Assembly: GCF_036013975.1 (NCBI RefSeq)
Contig: NZ_CP107904.1
Coordinates: 4,093,001 to 4,157,000 of the forward strand
Direction of reading: 5' to 3'
DNA from: Kitasatospora sp. NBC_00458
GTDB taxonomy: Bacteria > Actinomycetota > Actinomycetes > Streptomycetales > Streptomycetaceae
DNA length: 64,000 nt
The position numbers were made by a program, and so were the translations under genes. Below are positions 25,577-33,732 of the stretch, piece by piece. Every line of letters begins with the position of its first letter. Position 1 is the stretch's first letter. The notes under the pieces are model-generated. The model saw only the letters and a list, made by a program, of their open reading frames with translations, did not search any database and had not been told where the DNA came from.

Positions 25577-26182
25577 ATGTCCGCCGACCAGCAGCCGCCT
25601 CCGCCCCCCGAGCAGCCGCCGCAGCGCCCGGCACGGCAACCGCCCGAGCCACTGCCCGAGCCGCTGCCCCCGGACCGCGTCGACCTGCGGGCCTGGGGCC
25701 TGCTCCTGGGCTCGTTCACCCTGCTGATGCTCGGCTACTTCACCCTGCCGCTGCGCACCCTCGGCGACGACCGCCCGGTGCTCAGCTGGCTGGTCTTCGC
25801 GGCCGCGCTCGTCCTGCTCTCCGCCCTCCTGCTCGCCCGGATCGCCGACATGCTGCGCGGCACCGGCCACCACCCGGGCGTCTGGCTGGTGTTCCTGATC
25901 TGCCTCGCGCTGACCGTCTTCGCCGGCAGCTACTACGTCCTCGCCGCCCATCCCGGCGAGTTCGACGGCCTGGAGACCCGGCTCGACGCGCTCTACTTCA
26001 CGATCGTCACCATGGCGACGGTCGGGTACGGGGACATCACCGCGGAGGGCCAGGGACCGCGCATGGTGGTGATCCTGCAGATCGTCTACAACTTCGTCTT
26101 CCTGGCGGCCGCCGCCGGGGTGCTGAGCCGGCAGGTCCGCACCGGCGTCGAACAGCGGGTGCGGCGGCACGGCCCCGGTTGA
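25577..26182 (+). CDS. Two-pore-helix potassium channel family protein
   Basis: The 201-aa protein starts with about 35 Pro/Gln-rich residues, followed by three to four membrane segments. The last pair encloses the K+ pore: FDGLETRLDALYFTIVTMA, then the selectivity filter TVGYGD, and an inner helix VVILQIVYNFVFLAAAA. It belongs to the Ion_trans_2 type, probably a tetrameric K+ channel in the cytoplasmic membrane. No cytoplasmic RCK domain is present. It follows the response-regulator gene by 89 bp but no functional link is evident. Confidence 0.88.
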   Translation: MSADQQPPPPPEQPPQRPARQPPEPLPEPLPPDRVDLRAWGLLLGSFTLLMLGYFTLPLRTLGDDRPVLSWLVFAAALVLLSALLLARIADMLRGTGHHPGVWLVFLICLALTVFAGSYYVLAAHPGEFDGLETRLDALYFTIVTMATVGYGDITAEGQGPRMVVILQIVYNFVFLAAAAGVLSRQVRTGVEQRVRRHGPG

Positions 26183-26227
26183 CCCCCGGCCCGCCACCGC
26201 CCCGCCCCGCCTCCGCCCCGCCCGGCC

Positions 26228-26602
26228 TCAGCGGCTCGTGTCGATGACGCAGAACCTGTTGCCGTCGGGATCCGCCAGCACCACGAAGTCCGGGTCCTCC
26301 GGGTAGAGGTCCCAGTCGACCCGCCGCGCGCCGAGGCCCACCAGCCGCTCGACCTCGGCCGCCTGCTCCGCCGCGTCGTCGGCGTACAGGTCCAGGTGGA
26401 CCCGGGGGTGCTCCTGGACCGGCGACTCGCTGCGCCCGAGCGCCACCTGGACCCCGGCCCGTCCCGGCGGCGGGACCAGCACCACCCAGCGGTCCCCGGC
26501 CTCCTCGCCGTCCCGCGGCGCGAACCCCAGGGCCGCGCCCCAGAACTCCGCCGCGCGTCGCACGTCCGCCACCCCGAGCACCACCGAACCGATCTTCAGC
26601 AT
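26228..26602 (-). CDS. VOC (glyoxalase/bleomycin-resistance fold) protein
   Basis: The 124-aa protein contains two beta-alpha-beta-beta-beta units of a VOC half-barrel: MLKIGSVVLGVADVRRAAEFW at the start and VHLDLYADDAAEQAAEV in the second unit, ending FVVLADPDGNRFCVID. Its family includes glyoxalases, dioxygenases and drug-binding proteins; the substrate is unknown. The ATG at 26602 has CAAAAT 7 nt upstream, so the message may be leaderless; the longer in-frame extension lacks VOC character. It is divergent from a cupin gene. Confidence 0.85.
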   Translation of the reverse strand: MLKIGSVVLGVADVRRAAEFWGAALGFAPRDGEEAGDRWVVLVPPPGRAGVQVALGRSESPVQEHPRVHLDLYADDAAEQAAEVERLVGLGARRVDWDLYPEDPDFVVLADPDGNRFCVIDTSR

Positions 26603-26706
26603 GCGCGTGATTTTGCCAAACGGTCGACCGATCGGGGGCCGGACCCGGATAGCGTCGGGACATCCACCGACCCGAAGCGCGAGCTTCCACCGGAAAGAGG
26701 CATGCC

Positions 26707-27012
26707 ATGAGCCAGGTCGACCTGTTCCGCACCGCCGGCGCACTGCCGCAGGCCTGGAGTTCGCACGCGCTGGGCGACGTGGGCACGGCCCGGGTCAAGG
26801 TGCTGCGGATGGACGGGACCCCGGTCCCGGAGGAGGCGCACGGCGGCGCGGAGGCGCTCGTGGTCCTCGACGGCCGGCTGGAACTGACCGTGGAGGGCGC
26901 GGACCTGTCGGTGGGTCCGGGCGAGCTGTACCTCGTACCGGCGGGCGCCCGCCACACCGTCCGGGAGGGCAGCCGGGGCACGCTCCTCATCGTGGAACCG
27001 GCAGCGGGGTGA
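26707..27012 (+). CDS. Small cupin-domain protein
   Basis: The 101-aa protein is one cupin_2 barrel. Motif 1 includes EEAHGGAEALVVLDGRLEL and motif 2 PGELYLVPAGARHTV, with His and Glu residues in metal-ligand positions. GAAAGAGG precedes the ATG. Such proteins may be sensors, isomerases or dioxygenases. It is divergent from the VOC gene across a 104-bp region, so they may share regulation. Confidence 0.8.
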   Translation: MSQVDLFRTAGALPQAWSSHALGDVGTARVKVLRMDGTPVPEEAHGGAEALVVLDGRLELTVEGADLSVGPGELYLVPAGARHTVREGSRGTLLIVEPAAG

Positions 27013-27110
27013 CGGCGGGCCGTGGGCCCCCGGCGAACGACCGCGACACTCCGGTGCCCCGGCGCGGCAGGGCGGTGAGCCCACCCCGGGAGGCCGGACC
27101 CGGCCGGACC

Positions 27111-28661
27111 TCAGTCCTCCTCGGCGTCGACCGTGGCGTTGAGGGAGGTGATCAGGGAGGTGAGCCGGGAGTTCCAGTTCTGGTAGGTCTGGCCGTCGAT
27201 GGCGCGCTTGCGGGCGAGGTCGCGGACGGTCTTCTGGGCGCCCTTCAACTCGCGGACGGCGCCGTCGGTCTGGCCCTCGTTGAGGCGGGCGGTGGCGTCG
27301 TCCAGGGTGTGGAGCAGGTCGACCTGGCGGTTGCGGTCCTTCTCCACCTGGGTCTGGGCGATGCTCTGGCGCAGCGCGTTGATCTGGACCAGCGGGGCCG
27401 GATCGTGCGGCGCGGGGGTGGTGGGGCGGGCGCTGGTGGGCGTGGCGGTGGGCGTCGGGCTCTGGGTCGGCGTCGGTGCCACGGTCGGGGTGGTCGCGGT
27501 CGGCGTCGGCGTGGCGGTGGCGGACGCGCTGGTGGCGGGCTTGGGAGAGGCGGCCGGAGCACCCGGGTCGTCGAAGGCGGTGAGGCCGATCATCGCGGCT
27601 CCCGCGATGCCGACCAGGCCGAGGGCGCCGAAGACCAGCGGCTTGCGCCGGTCCTCCCGGACGGGCCCGGGCACCGGCTGCGGAGCCGGCACCGGCACCG
27701 GCGCCATTACCGAGGTCGCGGCGGGCGGGCGGGGCGCCGGCGGCTGGGGCGGCAGGAGGGTGGTGTGCTGCTGGTCGGCGCCCGGGAAGGCCGGCGGCAG
27801 GGGGACGGCGGCGAGGAGTTCGGTGGTCGGGTCGGCGACCACCAGCCCCGGTATGCAGGAGAGCAGTTCGGCGCGCGCGGCGGCCGCGTCGGCCGGGCGG
27901 TCGGCCGGGTTCTTGGCGAGCAGCCGCAGCACGACGGCGTCCAGGGCGGGCGGCAGGCCGGGGCGCCGGGCCGAGGGCGGCAGGGGCTGTTCGCCGACGT
28001 GCCGGTAGGCGATGGCGACCGGCGTCTCCGCGGTGAACGGCGGTGCACCGGTGAGCATCTCGGTCAGCACGCAGCCGACCGCGTACAGGTCGGTGCGGCC
28101 GTCCAGCGGACTGGCGGTGGCCTGTTCGGGCGAGAGGTAGGCGGCGGTGCCGAGCACGGACGCGGTCTGGGTGAGGTTGTGGGAGGAACCGGCCCGGGCG
28201 ATGCCGAAGTCGACGACCTTCACCCCGCCGTCGTCCGTGATCATGATGTTCCCGGGCTTGATGTCCCGGTGCACCAGGCCCGCGCCGTGGGCGACGGCCA
28301 GGCCCTCACAGACCGCGGCCGCGATCCCGACCGCCTGCTCGACCGGCAGTCCGGGCCGCTGGGCCAGCAGGGCGGCCAGCGAGCGGCCCTGCACCAGCTC
28401 CATCACGATGTACGGCGAGCCGTGGTCGACGCCCGAGTCGAAGACCATGACGATCCTCGGGTGGACCAGCATGGCGGCGTGCTGCGCCTCCCGGCCGAAC
28501 CGCTCGGCGAACCGCGGGTCGTCGGCGAGGCCCCCGTTGAGGACCTTGACGGCCACCTGGCGGCCCAGCACGTGGTCCACCCCGCGCCAGACGGTGGCCA
28601 TGCCGCCGACGCCGAGGACCTCGACGAGTTCGTAACGCCCGTTCAGCGCCCGTCCGATCAC
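27111..28661 (-). CDS. Membrane-anchored Ser/Thr protein kinase (PknB type)
   Basis: The 516-aa protein has a complete Hanks-type kinase domain (about 8-270): GVGGMATVWRG loop, VAVKVL lysine, catalytic HRDIKPGNIM, DFGIA, and the activation segment GTAAYLSPEQA. A Pro-rich juxtamembrane stretch leads to one membrane helix (PLVFGALGLVGIAGAAMIGL, about 345-365). Outside are a Thr/Pro/Ala-rich stalk and a helical domain of about 110 residues with ARLNEGQTDGAVRELKGA, not PASTA repeats. It starts at GTG with GAGGGGA upstream. It should phosphorylate cytoplasmic proteins in response to an envelope signal. It is a single gene. Confidence 0.93.
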   Translation of the reverse strand: MIGRALNGRYELVEVLGVGGMATVWRGVDHVLGRQVAVKVLNGGLADDPRFAERFGREAQHAAMLVHPRIVMVFDSGVDHGSPYIVMELVQGRSLAALLAQRPGLPVEQAVGIAAAVCEGLAVAHGAGLVHRDIKPGNIMITDDGGVKVVDFGIARAGSSHNLTQTASVLGTAAYLSPEQATASPLDGRTDLYAVGCVLTEMLTGAPPFTAETPVAIAYRHVGEQPLPPSARRPGLPPALDAVVLRLLAKNPADRPADAAAARAELLSCIPGLVVADPTTELLAAVPLPPAFPGADQQHTTLLPPQPPAPRPPAATSVMAPVPVPAPQPVPGPVREDRRKPLVFGALGLVGIAGAAMIGLTAFDDPGAPAASPKPATSASATATPTPTATTPTVAPTPTQSPTPTATPTSARPTTPAPHDPAPLVQINALRQSIAQTQVEKDRNRQVDLLHTLDDATARLNEGQTDGAVRELKGAQKTVRDLARKRAIDGQTYQNWNSRLTSLITSLNATVDAEED

Positions 28662-29247
28662 CTGGAACTCCCCTCACGTGCCCTGTCCGGGGCCCCGGAC
28701 CGCCTCGTGCACGTGTGCACGATAGCCCCCGGTGACGGCGGGCCCGGGCGGCGGCGGCCGGAGGACTCCGCGGGCACCGGGGCGGCGGCGGTCCCGAGGG
28801 TCCTCGGGGAGGGGGGAGACGGCCGGGGAACCGGGCAGCGGATCCCCGGCCGCCGGCTCGTGGTCGTACCGGGTCACGGTCACGGTCGGGTCCAGGTGTG
28901 GAGCGGTGGAGCTGGTCGTGCGCGGAGGTGCCGGCCCGCCCTGACTGCGGGCGGGCGGGCCGGCTGGGTCCGGCCCGGCCGGGCCGGCGGCGCGTCCGGG
29001 AAGTGCGCCTGCCGGTCCGGCCGGGGCCGGCCGGGCGGTCGGTGGGCACGGGGGAGCCGACCGGCCACCCGGAGTCTTCGGGTGGAGCGGGGTACTGCGG
29101 TGGAGCCGGGTCACGCGGGCGTGCGGGGTACTGCGGTGGAGCCGGGTCCTGCGGTGGCGCCGGGTCGTGCGGGTCGTGCCGGGTGGGACGGTCCGGATGG
29201 GCGGCGAGCCCGGGGGGAATCGCTCACCGCCCACCCGGAGTTCTGGG
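28662..29247. other. Long intergenic region with direct repeats
   Basis: These 586 bases separate two minus-strand genes. They contain the 26-bp repeat pair (29087-29148), a small hairpin CCACCCG/CGGGTGG (29065-29085) that may terminate upstream transcription, and otherwise GC-rich sequence without codon bias. Kinase promoter signals should lie at the left end; none is clear. Confidence 0.55.
29087..29166. repeat. 26-bp direct repeats with a degenerate third copy
   Basis: The unit begins GCGGGGTACTGCGGTGGAGC and ends CGGGTC. Identical copies lie at 29087-29112 and 29123-29148 (36-bp period); a shortened copy CTGCGGTGGCGCCGGGTC follows at 29149-29166. The core GCGGTGGAGC also occurs in the 7.4-kb array. 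Confidence 0.9.
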
Positions 29248-30585
29248 TCACCTCCTGGGCGAGGCGCTGTCGGGCCTGCCGCCGCGGTCGGGGGCGGGCC
29301 GGGTGGAGGAGGACGGGCCGGGGGGCGCGGTCCCGGTCGCGGACGGGCCGGACGCACCGGTCGCACCGGGCGGGCCGTCCGCGGTCGGCGGGACCGGCGC
29401 GGTCACGGACGGGAGGGCGGTACCCGTGGTCGTCCTGCCGGGGTCGCTCCCCCCGCTGCTCCCACCGCTGCCCGCCCCGCTGTAGCCGCCGCCGTCGCGG
29501 CCGTCCCCGGAACCGCCCGGGCCGCCGGAGCCGCCCGAGGTGTCGGAGGTGCCGGACCCGCCCAGGGTGCCGTAGCCGCCGTAGCCGTCGCGGTCACCGC
29601 GGTCGTCACCGGACCCCCTGCCGGATCCGCTCCCGCCCGGCCGCGGCCGCGTCGAGGAGCCGCCCCGGCGGTCGTCGTCCGCCCTGCGGAGCACGTCCGC
29701 GCAGAAGGCCTCCACCTTCTCGGGGCCGCCGGCCGCCACGACCAGCGCCCCGTACTGCGGCTCCTTGGCCAGCAGGCGCGGCCGCTCGCCCTTGCCCGCA
29801 CGGTCGGCGAACCCCTTGCAGAGCGCGGCCGACACCCCCGTCCCGGGCAGGCCACGGCCCTCCGCGGAGGGCCCGGCCGACGCGCCCGGTGCCGACGGGT
29901 GGCCCGCCCCGGTGGACGGACCGGAGGCGGCAGGGCCGTCGGACGCGGCGCCGGACGGACTGCCGGACGCGCCCGCGGACGGCGCGGCGGCCGATCCGGC
30001 GGGCGGCCCGGTCGACGGGGCCGGGGCGGACGGCCCCGCGGACGGGGCACCGGCCGGGGCTTCGGACCGCACCGCCGCCGGGGCGGACGAGGGGCCCGAC
30101 GCGGCCGGTGCGACCGGACTGCGGTGCGGCTCGTCGGAGCCGCCGCCGAGCGCGGACGGCAGGTTGCCCGTCCCGGCCGCGACCGCGACCCCGCCGAGCG
30201 CCGTGGCGCCGAGCACGACGGCGACGGCCTTCGTGCTGAAGGCCCTCGTCAGTGCGGCGGTCGCCATCGTCAGTCTCCGGACGGGTGCGGGTGCGGGTGC
30301 GGCGGGTACTGCTGGGACAGCTGCGAGACGGGCCTCCCGGAACGCGGCGAGGGCCGCTTCCTCCCCGGCCAGCTCGCCCCGCGCCGCCGGAGCCGCCGCG
30401 GCTGCGAGCACCCGGGCGACCTGCTCCGCCTGCCCGCCCACGGGCGGTCGCGGCCCAGGATGCACGGTGCTGCCGTCCGGTCCGGTGAGCGAGGCGCCCT
30501 GCCCGGCCGACGGGCCTCCCACGGCACCGGCGAGCAGCTGCTCGGCGGTGTCACGGTCGATCCGACGGGGTCGGTTGGTGCTCAT
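29248..30585 (-). CDS. Probable membrane-anchored partner (candidate anti-sigma factor) of ECF sigma
   Basis: The 445-aa protein starts at ATG 30585 overlapping the upstream sigma-factor stop (ATGA), so the two are translationally coupled. About 100 cytoplasmic residues with RIDRDTAEQLLAG and LAGEEAALAAFREAR precede a membrane helix (KAVAVVLGATALGGVAVAAG, about 118-137). The rest is outside: a Ser/Pro/Ala/Gly-rich stretch, a short ordered segment (SAALCKGFADRAGKGERPRLLAKE and VEAFCADVL, two cysteines) and a Gly/Ser-rich tail. The operon logic fits an anti-sigma factor, but no zinc-binding HxxxCxxC motif is present. Confidence 0.7.
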   Translation of the reverse strand: MSTNRPRRIDRDTAEQLLAGAVGGPSAGQGASLTGPDGSTVHPGPRPPVGGQAEQVARVLAAAAAPAARGELAGEEAALAAFREARLAAVPAVPAAPAPAPVRRLTMATAALTRAFSTKAVAVVLGATALGGVAVAAGTGNLPSALGGGSDEPHRSPVAPAASGPSSAPAAVRSEAPAGAPSAGPSAPAPSTGPPAGSAAAPSAGASGSPSGAASDGPAASGPSTGAGHPSAPGASAGPSAEGRGLPGTGVSAALCKGFADRAGKGERPRLLAKEPQYGALVVAAGGPEKVEAFCADVLRRADDDRRGGSSTRPRPGGSGSGRGSGDDRGDRDGYGGYGTLGGSGTSDTSGGSGGPGGSGDGRDGGGYSGAGSGGSSGGSDPGRTTTGTALPSVTAPVPPTADGPPGATGASGPSATGTAPPGPSSSTRPAPDRGGRPDSASPRR

Positions 30586-31409
30586 CTCATGTCCTTCAGC
30601 GTCGCGGCCCGGCGTTCTGTCACACCCTGTGGAGAATCTTTTTCGACCGGCTTTCCGACTCCCTCCCGAACGGCCCTGCCGACGGCCCCGCCCGCCCGCG
30701 CGGCGGGGATCCCCGGTCCGGCGGCGCCCGCCGCGAAGGGCTGGTCCATCAGCTTGGCGAGCCGGCGCAGCCCGCGGTGCGCGGCCATCCGGACGCTGCC
30801 CGACCGCTTGCCGAGCACCCGGGCGGCGCTCTCGGCGTCCAGTTCCATCACCACCCGGAGCAGCACCGCCTCGGCCTGGTCCGGCGGCAGCCGGGAGATC
30901 AGCGCCAGCGCGTCCGAGGTGCCGACCGAGGTGAGCGCCGCGCCGGCGGTGTCGTCCCCCGCGGCCAGCTCGGCCAGGTACTCGAACGGCAGGTCCGCGA
31001 CGGGCCTGCGGCGACGGGCGCGCAGGTGGTCCAGCGCCCGGTTGCGCGCGATGGTGGCGGCCCAGCCCCGGAAGGCGTCCCCGTCGCCGGAGAAGGAGCG
31101 CAGGTCCCGGGCGATCTGCAGCCAGGCCTCGGAGGCGATGTCCTCGGCGTCCTGGACGCCCTCGGGCCGACCGCCGACCAGCACCCTCAGGTAGCGGAGC
31201 AGGCCCGGTTGAACACTCCGGAACAGCAGCCGGTAGGCCTCCTCGTCCCCGTCCTGCGCGGCCCGCACGGCCGCGGTCAGGTCGGCGGGGGCGGCGGCGC
31301 CCGGGGGCGGGCCGGGCGGCGGGCCTGACGTCGTCACCGGTACGGACCGGCCGACGGGGCTGTCGGTGCCCGCTCCGGGGCGTTCTGCACTCTGCACCTG
31401 CCACATCAT
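30582..31409 (-). CDS. ECF-type RNA polymerase sigma factor
   Basis: The 275-aa protein has sigma region 2 at about 45-130 (YRLLFRSVQPGLLRYLRVLV, DAEDIASEAWLQIARDL, FRGWAATIARNRALDHLR) and region 4 at about 175-225 (ISRLPPDQAEAVLLRVVMEL, then SAARVLGKRSGSVRMAAHRGLRRL). Disordered N- and C-terminal extensions flank these. It directs RNA polymerase to an unknown regulon. The start is uncertain; GTG or ATG codons between 31409 and 31330 are possible. It is coupled by ATGA overlap to the downstream membrane protein, which may hold it inactive. Confidence 0.88.
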   Translation of the reverse strand: MMWQVQSAERPGAGTDSPVGRSVPVTTSGPPPGPPPGAAAPADLTAAVRAAQDGDEEAYRLLFRSVQPGLLRYLRVLVGGRPEGVQDAEDIASEAWLQIARDLRSFSGDGDAFRGWAATIARNRALDHLRARRRRPVADLPFEYLAELAAGDDTAGAALTSVGTSDALALISRLPPDQAEAVLLRVVMELDAESAARVLGKRSGSVRMAAHRGLRRLAKLMDQPFAAGAAGPGIPAARAGGAVGRAVREGVGKPVEKDSPQGVTERRAATLKDMR

Positions 31410-31800
31410 GCGCCATCCGGGCCGACAGCCCGCCCCGGCGAAGTCGGACCGTTACGCGCGGCCGGAGGCGGGCGGGCACGGGTGCACCGGCCGGTCCCCG
31501 GGGGCGGCCGGGAGGACCGTCACGGCCGGACCAAGGGCAACCTGCCTTCGGGTCGAAGGTCCTGTCGACCGCTGGCCTTCGCCTACTGCCCCGTAACCGG
31601 CCATCTGCCTACGTTGTAGGTGAACGATCCATCCGCGCGTACCGCGTCGCCGCTCCCCGGCCGACGCCCGCGCCCGCAGCCCCGCCGCACCCCGTCTCCG
31701 CGCTGCGCCACCCGGCCCGGCCCGCCCTCGCCGCCGCCTGCCCACCGCTCCCTCCGCCCACCGCTCTCCGCCGCCCGCCACGACCGTTCGGGAACCCGCC
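31410..31800. other. Divergent intergenic region
   Basis: These 391 bases lie between the ECF sigma gene and a hypothetical gene. They contain small inverted repeats CCTTC-ggGtc-GAAGG (about 31541-31560) and CCTAC-gtt-GTAGG (31608-31620), which may be operators. No coding sequence was recognised. Confidence 0.45.
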
Positions 31801-32580
31801 ATGACGACCGCCCACGAGCTCTACGAGCGCGGCCTGCGCGACCACCTCGCGCCCGCGCTCCGCCTCCTGGGCCTCACCGGGTGGCGCCGGACCTTCAGCC
31901 TCCCCGACGAGACCCACTGGGCCCTGCTCGGCCTGGTCGAGCAGCGCGCCGGGGACCGGATCCGGTACACCTTCGACCTCAGCCTGGTCCGCCGGTCCGA
32001 CTGGGCAGAGGCCGCCCTCCCCGGCCCGCGCCCGGACCCGCGCGCCGTCTACGGCATCGAGTCCTGGCGGGCCCGCATCGGCGAACTGCTGCCGGTCGGC
32101 GAGGACGTCTGGTGGGAGGTGCTGCCCGGACCGCGCTGGCAGGTGGCGCTGGACGACTCGGTGGCCGCCGTCCGCCACTACGGCCTGCCCGAACTGCGCC
32201 GCCGGGCCCGGGGCGACCGGGGCGCCGGGACCGGCGAGACCTACCTCTCCCCCGCCGAGCTGGAGCAGGTCAACGCACCGCTGGCGGCGGTCGCGGTGGC
32301 CCGGATCCAGCGCGCCGAGCTGGTCGACGGGGCGCTCGTCCTCACCGGCGCCTGGACCAGGGCCGACGCGGCCGCGCGGACCGTCCTGCGCGGGGTCGCC
32401 CGGGGCTTCCTGTCGGCGGACGACGAACGCTTCCGCACCGTCCGCTGCCTGGACTCGCTCGGCCGCCCGCTCTGGGACTTCGACGACTCCGGCCGGGACA
32501 CCGGCCGCGAGGCCGACCGGGACAGCGACCGGGACAGCGACCGCGACGCCGGGCCCGGTGCCGGCCGCCCGGAGCGGTGA
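31801..32580 (+). CDS. Hypothetical soluble protein, possible DUF4304-like
   Basis: The 259-aa protein has no signal peptide or membrane segment. The N-terminal 130 residues contain LAPALRLLGLTGWRRTFSLP and WALLGLVEQRAGDRIRYTFDLS, a pattern resembling DUF4304-type proteins ("full-length uptake of phage-like" annotations are not supported here). The C-terminal 20 residues are an Asp/Arg/Ser repeat (DRDSDRDSDRDAG) from repeated 12-bp DNA. The start ATG at 31801 is preceded by no clear ribosome-binding site. Function unknown. Confidence 0.6.
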   Translation: MTTAHELYERGLRDHLAPALRLLGLTGWRRTFSLPDETHWALLGLVEQRAGDRIRYTFDLSLVRRSDWAEAALPGPRPDPRAVYGIESWRARIGELLPVGEDVWWEVLPGPRWQVALDDSVAAVRHYGLPELRRRARGDRGAGTGETYLSPAELEQVNAPLAAVAVARIQRAELVDGALVLTGAWTRADAAARTVLRGVARGFLSADDERFRTVRCLDSLGRPLWDFDDSGRDTGREADRDSDRDSDRDAGPGAGRPER

Positions 32581-32673
32581 GCCCCCGCCCAGCCGGACGA
32601 TCCCCCGCCAGGGCGGCCCCGAGCGGGCCCCGGAGAGCCCCCGCCGCCACGGATCCGAGCAGCTCAGCGGCCC

Positions 32674-32695
32674 TGTCACGGCCCGGGCCGTGACA
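32674..32695. promoter_or_regulatory. 22-bp perfect palindrome, candidate operator
   Basis: TGTCACGGCCC is followed immediately by its exact reverse complement GGGCCGTGACA. It lies 120 bp upstream of the VC0807-like gene and downstream of the hypothetical gene stop. TGTCAC arms suit a dimeric regulator. Confidence 0.55.
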
Positions 32696-32814
32696 ACCGT
32701 CATGCCGATCCCGCAACGGACGGCACTGCCTCGCGACCGGCCCCGCTCGGAAGACTGGAGGCACGACGCGGGCACCGCCCGCGGACCGCGCAGCCAGTCC
32801 GGGGAGGACCCACC

Positions 32815-33546
32815 GTGAGCCAGACCGCCGCCGTCGCCGCACCCGCGAGCACCGCCACCGCCGACGTCGCCGTCGGCCGCGCCCACGCCCGCGCCGAGAA
32901 CCCCGGCCCGTCGGCCGCGGCCCTCCGCCCGCTCCTCATCGACATCGCGGCACCGCTGGCCGGCTTCTACCTGCTCCACTCGATCGTCGGCCTGAGCGAG
33001 TTCGCCGCCCTCGCCTGGAGCGGTGCCGTCCCGGCGGCCCGGACCGTCCTCGGCCTGGTCCGCGAGCGGACGCTCAACCGCTTCGCCGCGCTGATGCTCG
33101 GCGTGAACCTGGTCGGCCTGGCGCTCACCACCGTCACCGGCGACGCCCGGCTGATGGTGGCCAAGGACGGCGTGCTCACCGGCGCCCTCGCCCTGGCGGT
33201 CCTGGGCTCCGCGCTCACCACCGGGCCGCTGATGTCCGCCGCCCTGCGCCCCTTCCTCACCAAGGGCGACCGGGCGCGCGACGCCGCCTGGGAGCGGCTG
33301 GCCGGGGGCCGGGCCGCCGGCTCGCGCGCCTTCCGCCGCCACGAGCGGCTGTTCTCCGTGGTCTGGGGCACCGCGCTGCTGGCCGAGTGCGTCGCGCGGG
33401 TGGTCGGCGCCTTCACCCTGCCGGTGGCGACGATGGCCTGGCTCTCCACCGTGCTGCTGGTCGCCGCGATCGTCGCCGGGTCGGTGCTCGGCCAGGCCGC
33501 GGCGCAGCCGATGGAGAAGCTGGTCCGCGCGGAGGCCGCCGTCTGA
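32815..33546 (+). CDS. VC0807-like integral membrane protein
   Basis: The 243-aa protein has an Ala-rich N-terminus of about 35 residues and five to six membrane helices, beginning LLIDIAAPLAGFYLLHSIVGLSEFAALAWSG... The segment RPFLTKGDRARDAAWERLAGG between helices is typical of the VC0807 group, a family of unknown function. GTG at 32815 has GGGGAGGA about 7 nt upstream. A 22-bp palindrome upstream suggests regulated expression. Confidence 0.8.
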   Translation: MSQTAAVAAPASTATADVAVGRAHARAENPGPSAAALRPLLIDIAAPLAGFYLLHSIVGLSEFAALAWSGAVPAARTVLGLVRERTLNRFAALMLGVNLVGLALTTVTGDARLMVAKDGVLTGALALAVLGSALTTGPLMSAALRPFLTKGDRARDAAWERLAGGRAAGSRAFRRHERLFSVVWGTALLAECVARVVGAFTLPVATMAWLSTVLLVAAIVAGSVLGQAAAQPMEKLVRAEAAV

Positions 33547-33626
33547 ACCCCGGGCCGCCCGGCTCCCCGCCCGCCCTTCCACTCCTCCCGCCGTTCCCAA
33601 CCCATCTGACATCCCATCAGGCATAC

Positions 33627-33656
33627 GATCATCCGAACATCGATCGTCCGAACATC
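33627..33656. repeat. 15-bp tandem direct repeat upstream of phosphatase gene
   Basis: GATCATCCGAACATC (33627-33641) and GATCGTCCGAACATC (33642-33656) are adjacent and differ by one base, about 75 bp upstream of the phosphatase start. They may be activator half-sites. Confidence 0.75.
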
Positions 33657-33732
33657 AGAGGAACCATCCGGATCCCCCGGGAGTCCACATAACGAGGGGG
33701 TAACGGACCTCCGATCAGGAAACGGGGAGCCA

